Positions 43,907 through 53,764 of a DNA stretch of 64,000 bases are shown one piece after another (positions within the stretch are counted from its first letter, which is position 1; every line of letters begins with the position of its first letter). The translations under genes were made by a program, and so were the position numbers. The DNA is from Candidatus Babeliales bacterium (GTDB lineage: Bacteria; Babelota; Babeliae; Babelales; JACPOV01): contig JBBDJI010000012.1 in the NCBI GenBank assembly GCA_040879965.1, forward strand, positions 62,001 to 126,000. Reading direction: 5' to 3'. The notes under the pieces are model-generated. The model ran no database searches. It had not been told where the DNA came from and saw only the letters and a program-made list of their open reading frames with translations.

Positions 43907-44776
43907 ATGTTATCTTTCCAATTTAAAACTATTTACTTGTTTTTAATATTTATTCCATATACTGCTATGGGTTTTGCTTATGGCAATTCAAAACTAAATG
44001 TTTTGGAACAATCCATAGAAGATATGAAAAAAATGTATGATGCTATTGATCCTGATCCTAAAATTAAAAAAATTACTGAAAAAGCAATAAAAAATTGCGG
44101 TATAAAAACATCGCCAATTATTTTACAAAGAAATAATGGAGATAATAGTTATGCTATACATCATTTAGACAATTCTTCTCAACCATTTATGCTTATTGGT
44201 GTTGACAATCAAACACTTGCTCAGATTAAGTTTGCTACTTATCACGAATGTGGTCATCTCTATTTTCAAGACTCTAACCATAATGAACAGTCATTTGAAA
44301 AATTTAAAAAAATCAGAAACTTAAGTGTTTTGGGTGGCTTAGCAAGTTCTTATGGGATGTTTAAATATTTAAAACCAAGAATTAACAATCCTTTCATATC
44401 TGTTAGTGCCGCTTTAGCAAGTGGTTTTGTTTCTTTTGTTGGATTAATTCTCAAGCCGGTTCACTGGCAAAGAAGTGAACGTAGAAATCAAGAAATTAAA
44501 GCAGATCTATTTGCTTATAAAAATTTATTGAAAATAAATCGTCCGGACATTGCTTTGACATGGATATTAGACTGTGCTCAAGATTATGAATGTACCGGAA
44601 TACAAAAAGCAACACCATTTGATGAATATCCATGTAGCTATGAACGAGCTAAAATTGGCCTTGAATTCCTCAAAGCAAATGGTGTAAATATTGAAAATCC
44701 TAATCTGCCAACTAAAAGCGATCCTGCTATAAAACAATATTTATCAAAAATTTTAAAGCATTTCTCTATTAAATAA
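43907..44776 (+). CDS. M48-like exported zinc metallopeptidase
   Basis: The 289-residue protein has a signal peptide (about 1-26). The zinc motif HECGH (HExxH) is in FATYHECGHLYF around residue 108-119, and a third ligand is likely the Glu in NQEIKADLFAYK, spaced as in M48 peptidases (E-x-x-A-D-x-x-A). Two hydrophobic helices lie between (VLGGLASSYGMF and ISVSAALASGFVSFVGLI), as in HtpX-type and other M48 membrane members. It lacks the long N-terminal helices of HtpX. SD GGGGG precedes ATG 43907, 33 bases after the tRNA. Envelope protein turnover is likely; substrate unknown. Confidence 0.75.
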   Translation: MLSFQFKTIYLFLIFIPYTAMGFAYGNSKLNVLEQSIEDMKKMYDAIDPDPKIKKITEKAIKNCGIKTSPIILQRNNGDNSYAIHHLDNSSQPFMLIGVDNQTLAQIKFATYHECGHLYFQDSNHNEQSFEKFKKIRNLSVLGGLASSYGMFKYLKPRINNPFISVSAALASGFVSFVGLILKPVHWQRSERRNQEIKADLFAYKNLLKINRPDIALTWILDCAQDYECTGIQKATPFDEYPCSYERAKIGLEFLKANGVNIENPNLPTKSDPAIKQYLSKILKHFSIK

Positions 44777-44839
44777 AATATCGCAAAAGCACTCGCTAAT
44801 TGTTCCAATAATTTCTTTTAGTGATAGAATACTTACACT

Positions 44840-46012
44840 ATGAAAAAAAATTTAGTATTTCTATCCATTATATTTTTGCATTGTTCAATATTGAAGCCTT
44901 GGTTACGATTACCAGCAACCCTTTCTCCCGCTTTTAAAAAAAAGGTAAGCGCGCAAAGCGTTTCAGCAGTAAGAATACTCATCCAAAAATTTTCTGATTT
45001 ACAATCAGTTGAAATTACGAGTTTAAAAGGATTTACAGTCAAAACCAATTTAGATCGTTATCCACAACCTACTTTGAAAATTACTTTTAAAAATAATGCT
45101 CTTTACCTTAATAACAAAAAACAAGTTGGCGATCGTATTTTTATAATACCAAAAAATGGTCTTTTTTCTTTACAATCAAGCGCTTACCAAGGGTCGCTTG
45201 AAATAAAAGTTAATAATGGTGAAGCATTATTAATCAATCACATTTCATTAGAAGATTATATTTATTCAGTATTAAAAACCGAAAGTTGGCCGGGTTGGCC
45301 CTTAGAAGTAAATAAAGTTCTTGCCGTTGCATGCCGTACCTATGCAGTACGCATGATATTAGAAGCACAATCAGTAAAAAGATTGTATGATATGACTAAT
45401 AATAATACCCATCAAACGTATAGTGGTCATCACACTACTGATATTTTAAAACAAGCAGTTACACAAACAAAAGGTATTATTATCTCTGATGGCAATGAAC
45501 CAATTCTTGCGATGTTTGATTCATGTTGCGGCAACATTCTTCCTTCAAAAACAACGCACTTTGATTTTTCAAAAGCTCAGTATCTTGCCCGCAATTATAA
45601 ATGTAGTTACTGCAAAAAATATCCAATTTATTCTTGGCAAGCAGAATTTCCACTTACTGAATTTCTCCAAAAAGTATGTCCTGATTGGCAAAATCGAAGA
45701 ATTGCAAAAGTTTTTTTAAAAAAAGATAATGCTGGTATCGTAAAAGAAGTTATTTTAAAGTCTGGCAACCAAAAAAAATTAATTGATGGCTCTATATTTT
45801 ACGCTACATTCAAAGAGATAAAAAGTTATTGTTTTGATGTTTATAAAAAAAATAATATGGTCAGAATAAAAGGGCGTGGTTATGGTCACCATATCGGTTT
45901 ATGCCAATGGGGCGCATGCGAGATGATTAAAAGAGGTTTCAATTATAAACGCGTGTTGCTCTTTTATTACCCAAAAACAGTACTTACTTCAATTGAGCAA
46001 AACTCTTTTTAA
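44840..46012 (+). CDS. SpoIID/LytB domain protein
   Basis: The 390-residue exported protein has a signal peptide (about 1-20). The SpoIID core holds EDYIYSVLKTESWPGWPLE, VLAVACRTYAVRMI, THQTYSGH, FDSCCGNILPS and the final GRGYGHHIGLCQWGACEM. In Bacillus SpoIID is a lytic transglycosylase that cleaves denuded glycan strands, and related proteins in Gram-negatives act in cell-wall remodelling. Two cysteine pairs (CC, CSYC) are typical of the core. It lies just before the DUF457 gene. No SD is evident at ATG 44840. Confidence 0.88.
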   Translation: MKKNLVFLSIIFLHCSILKPWLRLPATLSPAFKKKVSAQSVSAVRILIQKFSDLQSVEITSLKGFTVKTNLDRYPQPTLKITFKNNALYLNNKKQVGDRIFIIPKNGLFSLQSSAYQGSLEIKVNNGEALLINHISLEDYIYSVLKTESWPGWPLEVNKVLAVACRTYAVRMILEAQSVKRLYDMTNNNTHQTYSGHHTTDILKQAVTQTKGIIISDGNEPILAMFDSCCGNILPSKTTHFDFSKAQYLARNYKCSYCKKYPIYSWQAEFPLTEFLQKVCPDWQNRRIAKVFLKKDNAGIVKEVILKSGNQKKLIDGSIFYATFKEIKSYCFDVYKKNNMVRIKGRGYGHHIGLCQWGACEMIKRGFNYKRVLLFYYPKTVLTSIEQNSF

Positions 46013-46083
46013 GTGTTTAACTTAACATTCCTACCACTTTCCGCTACATTCTTTTTACTTAAAAAATTTAAATTTAGGAAATT

Positions 46084-46695
46084 ATGTCAAACCATAAAGG
46101 TCATATTGGTGGTGGAATTGTTGCTTATATTATTACTTTTTGCGGTATTATTGCTTTTTCATCATTCACCGGAAAATTTCCAACTATATTTGCTTGTGCT
46201 ACTAATACGCTTTTAATCCAAACACCAGAACTCTTGGCAAATATTGAATACGCAGTACGTATGTATATCCCACCAATCATTGAAATTTTACAGGCATTTT
46301 TAAAAGTCTGTTGGCCATGGCTCATTATTGTTACTGAATGGTTTTTATTTTCCCTTGCGGGCGCAATGTTCCCTGATGTTGATATTAAAAGCAAATCACA
46401 GAAATATTTATATTCTTTTTTGTTACTAATGGTTCTTGTGCTAATCGGTAAAAAACAATTTAAAGTAGTTGCTCTATTAAGCGCAATATCATTTATGCCT
46501 ATCTTTTCTAACCACCGCGGCTTATTTCATCGCTTATGGTTTGTCATCGCTCTGCCATTTGGCTTGTGGTGTTGGATAAGTATTTTATTCCCTTATTTAA
46601 GCACACCATTATTTTATAACATGTTATTTTTTATTGGGGGAGCGATCTCCCATCTCTGGCTTGATATGGGTCTGCGAAAAATGCTGCGCATTTAG
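46084..46695 (+). CDS. DUF457/YdjM-like membrane-bound metal-dependent hydrolase
   Basis: The 203-residue membrane protein has four or five helices. The family residues are His in MSNHKGHIGGGI, Asp in MFPDVDIKS, His-Arg-Gly-x-x-His in SNHRGLFHRLWF and a final His and Asp in AISHLWLDMGL, which together form a metal site. Members such as YdjM are poorly characterised. SD AGGAAATT precedes ATG 46084. It lies 71 bases after the SpoIID-like gene and may be in the same unit. Confidence 0.82.
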   Translation: MSNHKGHIGGGIVAYIITFCGIIAFSSFTGKFPTIFACATNTLLIQTPELLANIEYAVRMYIPPIIEILQAFLKVCWPWLIIVTEWFLFSLAGAMFPDVDIKSKSQKYLYSFLLLMVLVLIGKKQFKVVALLSAISFMPIFSNHRGLFHRLWFVIALPFGLWCWISILFPYLSTPLFYNMLFFIGGAISHLWLDMGLRKMLRI

Positions 46696-46756
46696 CCCGA
46701 GCAAATCTATGCATTATTTCATCCTATCTGTAAAAAGTTAAAAAATCCTTAAATTA

Positions 46757-46786
46757 TTGCCTATTTAGGCAAAAGTATATTACAAT
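46757..46786 (+). promoter_or_regulatory. Possible promoter with overlapping dyad
   Basis: TTGCCT (46757-46762), an 18-base spacer and TACAAT (46781-46786). The -35 box is part of the dyad TTGCCTA TT TAGGCAA (46757-46772), which could be an operator. It precedes ATG 46842 by 55 bases. Confidence 0.42.
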
Positions 46787-46841
46787 TAGAAATATATAAG
46801 GATGGCATCGATTTATTAATGTAAAATAAAAAGCTTAAATT

Positions 46842-47306
46842 ATGGAATTTAAAAAAAACCTTACTCTAGCATTAGTGATTATCTTCACTGGAACTCAGTT
46901 AATTGCTCAAAATATTCAAAATTTCTATATTTCTCCGAGCAATCCTGAACCCGTTGATATACGAATAGTATATTATAAGCCAAATAATCCACTTCCAAGA
47001 AATATAATAAAAAATAATATCAATCCAAATGATTCGGTAAAATTATTAGTTCCTTTTTGTATTACACAAATTGATGTTCGTTTTTCTGCTGATAAAGGAG
47101 CACAACAATGGTCACGATTTTGGGGGCTAAAAACAACTAAGTCACTAGATAATGCAACACATACTTTCATTAATCTTTGTGGTAATAATGATTTTCAAAT
47201 TATCTGGGACCCTAAAAACAAAGTTTGGCATCTTAAACGCTTAGGTATAACAGCATACGAAGAAGTTGCTAACCCACAACACCCTAAAGGTCGAAGATGG
47301 AATTAA
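46842..47306 (+). CDS. Small exported protein A of a paralogous pair
   Basis: The 154-residue protein is not recognised. It has a signal peptide (1-22, ending IAQ). The mature part is strand-rich. ITQIDVRFSADKGAQQWSRF and LCGNNDFQIIWDPKNKVWHL align with matching segments of the next gene (IKDIEVRYSNTRKWQRVE and KCGNNNITIKQDGTGKFYIS). A conserved Cys before IxxIxVRxS and a second in CGNN could form a disulfide. The two genes overlap in the ORF sense only if the upstream start of the second is used. Confidence 0.68.
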   Translation: MEFKKNLTLALVIIFTGTQLIAQNIQNFYISPSNPEPVDIRIVYYKPNNPLPRNIIKNNINPNDSVKLLVPFCITQIDVRFSADKGAQQWSRFWGLKTTKSLDNATHTFINLCGNNDFQIIWDPKNKVWHLKRLGITAYEEVANPQHPKGRRWN

Positions 47307-47323
47307 AAAAAAAGGACAAACAA

Positions 47324-47716
47324 ATGAGGTTTAAAAATTTTTTCATACTTATCTTGACAGTAATGATTGTTAGCCCAACTCAAATTTTTATTGCCTCTAA
47401 CGATATCCAACTCATTTATATTGACAGGATTAAACCAAAAAAATCACTTTTGGATGTGAAAATAACATTTAAGCATTCTATACATAGAGATCACTCGACA
47501 ATAAAAGAAAATCTACCTTCAGAAGCAAAAACCGTAATAGGTAACCCGCATGTTCTAGATTGCATCAAAGATATTGAAGTTCGGTATTCTAATACTCGTA
47601 AATGGCAACGTGTAGAAACTCTTCCTGGCTATACACGTCTGGATAAATGTGGCAATAACAATATTACAATTAAACAGGATGGTACTGGAAAATTTTATAT
47701 ATCTGTTAATCCATAA
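47324..47716 (+). CDS. Small exported protein B of a paralogous pair
   Basis: The product is 130 residues from ATG 47324, preferred over 47297 because AAAAGGACAAACAA precedes it and the signal peptide (MRFKNFFILILTVMIVS) then begins at once. The mature part is strand-rich and shares the IxxIxVRxS and CGNN elements with the preceding gene, each preceded by a Cys (DCIKDIEVRYS and DKCGNNNITI). No family is recognised. The two genes are 17 bases apart and are probably co-transcribed. Confidence 0.68.
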   Translation: MRFKNFFILILTVMIVSPTQIFIASNDIQLIYIDRIKPKKSLLDVKITFKHSIHRDHSTIKENLPSEAKTVIGNPHVLDCIKDIEVRYSNTRKWQRVETLPGYTRLDKCGNNNITIKQDGTGKFYISVNP

Positions 47717-47736
47717 AATAACAACAAATTAAATTA

Positions 47737-48354
47737 TTAACTCGCTATCTTTTTAAAACTTTTTTTCATCCAACTAAAATAAAAAACCACACTACAAAGC
47801 ATTACAAATAAATTTAAGAAATAAAGAACCAATTGGATATTTAAATACGGTTTTAACATTTCAAATGTAGGTATATATTCAGCAGTTTTCATCAATTGCA
47901 CATGTTGCTCTTTGGAGATAGTCGCTAAAATAATACCTATTTTTTTCAAAAATAATATATTCGTTATTTGTGGTAGAAAAATAAACGTAATAATTAAACT
48001 TATTACTGAGAAAATTAAAAGCAAAATTTGCCAAGTAATATACATGCGAATAAAAGCCGGAAAGTTCAAACAAACAAACCGTTCAATGAAGTTTTTTCCA
48101 TTACCTTTCTGATTTATTTTCCAGCAATTATAAATGCCATATAAAAATAACACTATTGCTAATATATTAAAAACAACAATCGCTTTTCCAAAAAAAATTA
48201 TTTGATATACATCTTTAGCGATAGGCGGCTTACATAATTGCCAAAACCAATTAAATAATAAAATGCCACCAACTAAATATTTAAATTTTTCCCATTCGGT
48301 TACTACATTATTTTTTAAATCATGCGCAAGCTTATACATATTCAAATAGTACAT
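47737..48354 (-). CDS. Small polytopic membrane protein of unknown function
   Basis: The 205-residue protein has four likely transmembrane helices (about 25-40, 55-75, 100-128 and 175-198) and no recognised family. Basic residues lie at both ends (KKSFKKIAS). It lies 24 bases after the DUF2339 gene on the same strand and may be its partner or simply the end of the unit. The SD is weak. Confidence 0.6.
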   Translation of the reverse strand: MYYLNMYKLAHDLKNNVVTEWEKFKYLVGGILLFNWFWQLCKPPIAKDVYQIIFFGKAIVVFNILAIVLFLYGIYNCWKINQKGNGKNFIERFVCLNFPAFIRMYITWQILLLIFSVISLIITFIFLPQITNILFLKKIGIILATISKEQHVQLMKTAEYIPTFEMLKPYLNIQLVLYFLNLFVMLCSVVFYFSWMKKSFKKIAS

Positions 48355-48378
48355 AAAATTAACTCTCTGGCTAAAACA

Positions 48379-50460
48379 TTAATCTTTCTTTATTTTATTA
48401 TATAGATAAGAAGCAAAAATGAGAAGACCACCTACCACTAAAAATGCTATAATTTTATAGATTAAATGCGTGGATTGCATAATCATATAAAGCAGCCTAA
48501 TAACGGTAAAGCCAATAATCGTCAAACCTAAAATACGAATCTGACTGCTTTTCTGCCATAATCCTATAAAAATAAGTGCTATTGAATAGAAAATGTAATA
48601 AATAATTAATAATATATTCGTAAATTCTGTTCTCACTAACTTATCATTTTTCATAGAATAACCCATTAATCGTTTTGCAAAAAAAGAACTATGCATGCTC
48701 AATTCATCAAAATTAATGATAATAAGCGCACGAATCCAAGAAAAAATAAAAAAAGCGGCACCAACATCTGATGCAATAGTTATTATTTGATATTCTTTAG
48801 CACCAAATACTGAAAACCATTTTCTGACCGCATAACAATAAGTAAAAGAAATAATCGTAAAAACCAAAAATAATATATTTAAACGAATTATCCAATAAGG
48901 ATTTACGAGATTATGAAAAAAATATACGAGCCCAAAATAAAATAGCGACAAACCAAAAACCATATAAGCACATTGGCGAATAATTTTTCGTTGATCATAA
49001 ATACCAATTAAAAACACCAGCAAAGAAAAGAACGCTAACCCTAGAATATGATAAGGTGATTGCCATACTTTTGTATGCAACCAATAGATAATTACAAAAA
49101 TTAATCCTATTTCTAACAAACCTGACGCACGCATTTCATAACCAGTTAGATACATTTTATATCGACGACTTAGCCAAATTGCACTCAATAAAGAAATTAC
49201 AATTATTCCGATACTAATATTTATTTCATTCAATGTTATTAATGCTGGCCATCTATAGAGCAATAATGTTGCTAAATGATATCCAACATAAATCCAGATA
49301 ATATAAGGAATTACACGCATTAGTCTTAAATTAACCATGAAGCTTAATGCCAACAAGAGTACGGCAAAAAAAGAAAGCATTGCATTTTGATAGTATCCAG
49401 AAAAAGAAATTAGAATACTATAAATAGTACTTCCAGAAGCTAAAAACTGTAGCGTATTAAATAATAATGATAATTTATATATCAAGGAACGGGAATGTCT
49501 TGCATAGAAATATAAAATACCAAATAACCCAAAATATATTCCGGCAAAAAATATTAACAAATAATTTAAAATTGATTGATCTGAAAGAGACTTAAGTATT
49601 GTTATGTAGCTTTTTTTGTGGCAAAGCAATAAATACAATGCAAATATAGTAAATAAAGAACTTAAAATAATTAGTAATACATTGCGAATTTGTATTTTAC
49701 TTTGAATAAAAAAACTCGATAAATAAGGAATTATCGTATACAACAGCCAAATATTTAAAATAAATATTACTTGGTATAGCCCGGACATGCTAAAAATAAA
49801 TCGATGATAATACCAAATCAAAAAAAATAGACTTACATATGAATAACTTACCCAATTTTTTATTGCACTAAATAGCGATGCAATAAAACCTAATAAACTT
49901 AAATAGCTAATTAAATAAAGAGGCCTGACTAATACGGGATGAACAATAAGAGGCATTAAAAAGCCTCCGAACAAAGCAAATAGACCAATTAAATTTGATT
50001 GGTATCTTATTGATAAAAATAATCCGGTAACCATAGTAAGTATTTCTAAAATAAAAACCCACCATTCAGATAACAATGTAGTTGTCGTAATTCCCAAGTA
50101 CCATGCACTATAAAAAAGGATAAGGCTACTTATTGTAGAACCTACTATTAAACGTGGATATTGATTGCGAAAATATTCTCCCAAAAATAATAATAAACTT
50201 GCAGTAGTTATAAGCATACCTAAAATTAATGATGGATTTAATAAATGCTGTTCAATCACAAATTTTAAAAGATAACCGATGCCAATTAAAAAAATGGCAA
50301 GACCTAAAATAGGAAGCAAAAATGAGCCAATTTTAACTTCAAGAATTGGCCATTTTGTTTTTTTTTCTGCAATAAAATCTTCTGGTATATTGCCATTCGG
50401 CGCTGCTTCTTTTTCTTGTTTATTTAAGAAGAGTTTGATTTTTGCCCATACATTCATCAT
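48379..50460 (-). CDS. DUF2339-like giant polytopic membrane protein
   Basis: The 693-residue protein has about twenty hydrophobic segments. The N-terminal start WPILEVKIGSFLLPILGLAI followed by IGIGYLLKFVIEQHLLNPSL and FLGEYFRNQYPRLIVGST matches the DUF2339 pattern (W-x-VRIGG, LLKYAIENxLIGP, LGEWLRR, GGLAVLY). Function is unknown for the family; they are usually 700-1000 residues. ATG 50460 has AAGGAT upstream. A charged N-terminal segment of about 35 residues precedes the first helix. Confidence 0.7.
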   Translation of the reverse strand: MMNVWAKIKLFLNKQEKEAAPNGNIPEDFIAEKKTKWPILEVKIGSFLLPILGLAIFLIGIGYLLKFVIEQHLLNPSLILGMLITTASLLLFLGEYFRNQYPRLIVGSTISSLILFYSAWYLGITTTTLLSEWWVFILEILTMVTGLFLSIRYQSNLIGLFALFGGFLMPLIVHPVLVRPLYLISYLSLLGFIASLFSAIKNWVSYSYVSLFFLIWYYHRFIFSMSGLYQVIFILNIWLLYTIIPYLSSFFIQSKIQIRNVLLIILSSLFTIFALYLLLCHKKSYITILKSLSDQSILNYLLIFFAGIYFGLFGILYFYARHSRSLIYKLSLLFNTLQFLASGSTIYSILISFSGYYQNAMLSFFAVLLLALSFMVNLRLMRVIPYIIWIYVGYHLATLLLYRWPALITLNEINISIGIIVISLLSAIWLSRRYKMYLTGYEMRASGLLEIGLIFVIIYWLHTKVWQSPYHILGLAFFSLLVFLIGIYDQRKIIRQCAYMVFGLSLFYFGLVYFFHNLVNPYWIIRLNILFLVFTIISFTYCYAVRKWFSVFGAKEYQIITIASDVGAAFFIFSWIRALIIINFDELSMHSSFFAKRLMGYSMKNDKLVRTEFTNILLIIYYIFYSIALIFIGLWQKSSQIRILGLTIIGFTVIRLLYMIMQSTHLIYKIIAFLVVGGLLIFASYLYNKIKKD

Positions 50461-50536
50461 TTTTTTATCCTTTTTTGAATCACTATACTTAATTCAGAAT
50501 AAATGGAGCAATAAATCAAAAAAATGTATTATTTAT

Positions 50537-50971
50537 CTATTTGTATGCTTTTTGATTATTTAAAAAAGTTTCAACTTTTTTGAGCATCTCTTTTGCATTA
50601 TCATATGTTAACTTTTTCAATGCTTTATCATATGGCATCCATGCATAATCGATATGTTCATGTGATAATTGCACGTTTTTTTCTTTTACAACACCAACAA
50701 AAAAACATACTACTTTAAAAGCTAATTCATTTGTTTTTGGCAAATGATGAAAATACGATAATGATTCTTCAAAACCATCTATTATATGCGCTTCAAGATT
50801 GGTTTCTTCTTTTAATTCTCGTTTTGCTGCTTCTTTTTTTGATTCATCATTTTCGATATGGCCTTTTGGGAAATCCCAATGTCCTGATTGATAATGTAAT
50901 AATAAATATTCACGATCTTTATCTGGTTGCTGAAAAAAAACAATTAATCCTGCAGAAAATTCTTTTATCAT
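50537..50971 (-). CDS. Nudix hydrolase, Ap4A-pyrophosphatase-like
   Basis: The 144-residue enzyme hydrolyses nucleoside diphosphates linked to another moiety; the close family is bis(5'-nucleosyl)-tetraphosphatase. The Nudix box runs from G in GHIENDESKKEAAKRELKEE to TNLEA, about residues 37-60, with all conserved acidic residues. The preceding HYQSGHWDFPKG is typical of Ap4A hydrolases. ATG 50971 overlaps the upstream stop (ATGA), so it is coupled to the small exported protein gene and murJ. Confidence 0.88.
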   Translation of the reverse strand: MIKEFSAGLIVFFQQPDKDREYLLLHYQSGHWDFPKGHIENDESKKEAAKRELKEETNLEAHIIDGFEESLSYFHHLPKTNELAFKVVCFFVGVVKEKNVQLSHEHIDYAWMPYDKALKKLTYDNAKEMLKKVETFLNNQKAYK

Positions 50972-51261
50972 TGTGCTTGATTTTCTAGTTGATTTATTTG
51001 GCTTTGTAATAAACTAACAATAAGATTAAGCCTTTTTTGCTCACAAAAAGAAAAATTATATTTACTATGAAGAATTTCAACAATTATATTCTTTGTTTCT
51101 TGGCAAGCTTGTGGTATATCAGTAGTAGTATTTATTTGCGATATCTTTTTATTTTCTTGATATCGTTTTTCAATTTTACCGTAAATTAAATGTCGCTCAT
51201 ACCCTCCATAAATAATATTCATAAAGCTAAAAACTATTATTAAAATTAAATGTTTTTTCAT
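50968..51261 (-). CDS. Small exported protein of unknown function
   Basis: The 97-residue protein is not recognised. It has a signal peptide (1-19, ending IYG), a basic central part (IYGKIEKRYQENKKIS) and a C-terminal helix with heptad-like Leu/Ile (LIVSLLQSQINQLENQ) that may form a coiled coil. Cysteines at about 53 and 74 could form a disulfide. It is coupled to the Nudix gene by ATGA overlap and lies 10 bases after murJ. Confidence 0.6.
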   Translation of the reverse strand: MKKHLILIIVFSFMNIIYGGYERHLIYGKIEKRYQENKKISQINTTTDIPQACQETKNIIVEILHSKYNFSFCEQKRLNLIVSLLQSQINQLENQAQ

Positions 51262-51271
51262 AAAAAAACCC

Positions 51272-52930
51272 TTAATCTAAAAAATAAAGATGAATACCAA
51301 AAAAACGCCTACTTTTATACAACCCTAAAAATAAAATGCTAGCCAAAGGCAAAAACCATAACCAAAAACCAATTTTTGTTAATAAAAATGTCGATAAATG
51401 TATTTTGCTCAATAGCTTTATTATTCCTAAATAGCAAACTAAAAATAGAGAACCAAACACAAGCCATTGTATAGAACAATAAAAAAGAAATTCAAAAAAA
51501 CGCTTAATATATAAAATAAAATCAAATGAATATTGTAAAAAGAAAACAAATAACAAGGTTTGAATGACACCACATAAGGTTGTTGCCATTGCTATACCGT
51601 ATGCTCCCCATATTTTCATAAGTAAATAACTAAAAATAAAATTGCTAACTGTTGCAATAATCGATATGTACATTGGTATTTTTGTTTCATGCAACGCATA
51701 AAATAAATTTAACAAAATTTTATTCAACGAAAAAAATACTAAACCATATAAAAACGCAATAAATATAATGCTTGTTTGATGAACATCAAAGAGAGTAAAT
51801 TTTTCTGAAAGGAATAAAGTAAAAAAAATCTTATGCGAGACCATCGCCATAACTAAACTTATTGGAATCATCGTCCAAAAAATGAGCTTTGATGATTCAA
51901 GTAAATAAAATCCTAATCGTTTTGGAGCATAAACCCCAATACGTGAAAAATGAGGCAATAAAATAGTTGATAATGCGGTAGCAATCACTCCTAGTGGAAT
52001 CTGCATAAATCGATTTGCATAATAAAGATGTGCAATAGCACCTGGTAAATAAGAACCAAAACTCGTATCAATAAATAAGTAAATCTCCATCACACTCATA
52101 CTAAACAAGCAAGGCAAAAATTTTCTCCATACATCTTTAAAATACTGCCAAGTTTTATAATCAATCTTACCAAGGCCAAATCCAAGTTTTACATATACAA
52201 TTATATGTAGAATCAATTGAATAATGCCGCCGCCAATAATAAATAAGCATAAATAAATTGGTGATAGCTTAAAAGTCACACAAACAAAAAGACCAAAAAT
52301 ATATACAATATTTAATAATACTGGAGAAAAAGCTGGTACAAAAAAATGATGCATTGATTGTAATACGCCAGCAATTAATGCACTTGTTGATAAAAATAAA
52401 ATAAAACTCATCAAAATACGCAAAAAAGATATTGCATGCGCTACATACCATGTTGGCTCTACTGATTTATCAACAAATACTGACCAAATCGAATTAAAAC
52501 CCTCAGTAAATACATCAATAAATTGAATACCGGTTGCAGGAATTAAGGTAACTTTATCAATTGAAAACCATCCTGGAGCGACTAAACGTATTACCCAGTC
52601 AGCTTTCCAAATTGCCAATAAACAAATAATTAAGAGTGCGCCTTCAAATAATATTAATGCTAAGCTCATTAATTTATTTATTTGTTCTTTACCATCTTTT
52701 TTTGCAATGGTGACAAATGTAGGAATGAATGCAACACTTAATGCACCTTCTGCAAAAATTTTTCGTAATGAATTAGGTATTTTATAAGCGGTAATAAAAG
52801 CTTCAGCCAAAGGCCCGGCTCCTAAATAATTAGCCATAAGCACTTCTCTTATGAGCCCTAATGCTCTACTAAAGATGGTTGAGCCACCTACTTGCAGTGT
52901 TTTTTTGAGTATGGTTTGTTTTGTCAGCAC
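51272..52930 (-). CDS. murJ: Lipid II flippase MurJ (MviN)
   Basis: The 552-residue protein with about 14 membrane helices flips lipid II across the inner membrane for peptidoglycan synthesis. The N terminus VGGSTIFSRALGLIREVLMANYLG and AFITAYKIPNSLRKIFAEGALS match the MOP/MurJ family, including the conserved Arg residues of helix 1. RILMSFILFLSTSALIAGVL and ANRFMQIPLGVIATALST are further hallmarks. It uses a GTG start at 52930 with AAAGGAAA upstream, inside the end of lolD. Two charged loops near 150 look expanded. It shows that a peptidoglycan wall is built. Confidence 0.94.
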   Translation of the reverse strand: MLTKQTILKKTLQVGGSTIFSRALGLIREVLMANYLGAGPLAEAFITAYKIPNSLRKIFAEGALSVAFIPTFVTIAKKDGKEQINKLMSLALILFEGALLIICLLAIWKADWVIRLVAPGWFSIDKVTLIPATGIQFIDVFTEGFNSIWSVFVDKSVEPTWYVAHAISFLRILMSFILFLSTSALIAGVLQSMHHFFVPAFSPVLLNIVYIFGLFVCVTFKLSPIYLCLFIIGGGIIQLILHIIVYVKLGFGLGKIDYKTWQYFKDVWRKFLPCLFSMSVMEIYLFIDTSFGSYLPGAIAHLYYANRFMQIPLGVIATALSTILLPHFSRIGVYAPKRLGFYLLESSKLIFWTMIPISLVMAMVSHKIFFTLFLSEKFTLFDVHQTSIIFIAFLYGLVFFSLNKILLNLFYALHETKIPMYISIIATVSNFIFSYLLMKIWGAYGIAMATTLCGVIQTLLFVFFLQYSFDFILYIKRFFEFLFYCSIQWLVFGSLFLVCYLGIIKLLSKIHLSTFLLTKIGFWLWFLPLASILFLGLYKSRRFFGIHLYFLD

Positions 52931-52931
52931 G

Positions 52932-53648
52932 TTATATTTCCTTTTCTCGCATAGAATTTTTCAAATTCTCTTGTGTAATCTTACCTTTATGCAATAAAAA
53001 TACGGTATTTATGTAGTGAGCAATAGTACTATCATGAGTATTGATAACTAAGCCCATTTTATAAGTGCGATGTAGCGTTATTAAGAGAGTAATAATATCG
53101 AGTGCTGTGCTTTGATCCAAATTTCCTGTTGGTTCATCAGCAAATAAAAAATCTGGTTGTGAGATTAAGGCTCGCGCTAATGCTACGCGCTGCTGCTGCC
53201 CTCCTGATAGTGTGTAGGGAAATTGATCTTTTTCTTTTAAAAGGCCTACAAGCTCAAGCAAGCTATGTGCACGCTCTGTACATTCTTTTTTTTCCATTCT
53301 GCCAATCAACCCTTTTAGCATCACATTTTCAATAATTGTAAGCTCATCAATCAAATAAGGAGACTGAAAAACAAAACCCAAAGAACTTGTTCTTATATGC
53401 TGCTGCGCAGATGATGGCAATTGATTATAAGGCATATTATTAAAATAGACAATTCCTGTTGTGGGTTGGTCAAAACAAGCAATTATATGAAGCAATGTAG
53501 ATTTGCCAGACCCTGAAACACCCATAAAAGCATAAGTATTATTTTTCTCAAGCGATAAGCTAATATCGTCAATAACCGAAACCATTTTCCCATCATGACG
53601 CATAAATTGCTTAGTTATATTTTTAATGTTTATTTGTTTAATAGGCAT
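52932..53648 (-). CDS. lolD: ABC transporter ATP-binding protein, LolD-like
   Basis: The 238-residue ABC ATPase has Walker [10 protein letters not shown] (about 43-51), signature [15 protein letters not shown] (about 143-157), Walker [13 protein letters not shown] and the His switch NTHDS. Similarity is to the LolD/MacB/FtsE group, whose partners extract lipoproteins or act in division. No permease gene (LolC/LolE) is in the window, so the partner is elsewhere. It is the first gene of the murJ unit and ends one base before murJ starts. The name lolD is the best fit but not proven. Confidence 0.8.
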   Translation of the reverse strand: MPIKQINIKNITKQFMRHDGKMVSVIDDISLSLEKNNTYAFMGVSGSGKSTLLHIIACFDQPTTGIVYFNNMPYNQLPSSAQQHIRTSSLGFVFQSPYLIDELTIIENVMLKGLIGRMEKKECTERAHSLLELVGLLKEKDQFPYTLSGGQQQRVALARALISQPDFLFADEPTGNLDQSTALDIITLLITLHRTYKMGLVINTHDSTIAHYINTVFLLHKGKITQENLKNSMREKEI

Positions 53649-53764
53649 AATATTTTTTTATATTTCAGCAAAAGTTTTCTTTATTATCGATCATTCTTAA
53701 AGTATTACCTGAGAATTCTTGTTTTTAAAATTGCCCTTCATTTAGAATGGTATCTGTAGGGGAT

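Noticed and set aside
46013-46216. Open frame of 67 residues between the SpoIID-like and DUF457 genes
   Set aside because: It largely overlaps the DUF457 gene in another frame, has no SD and no signal; the DUF457 frame has conserved motifs.
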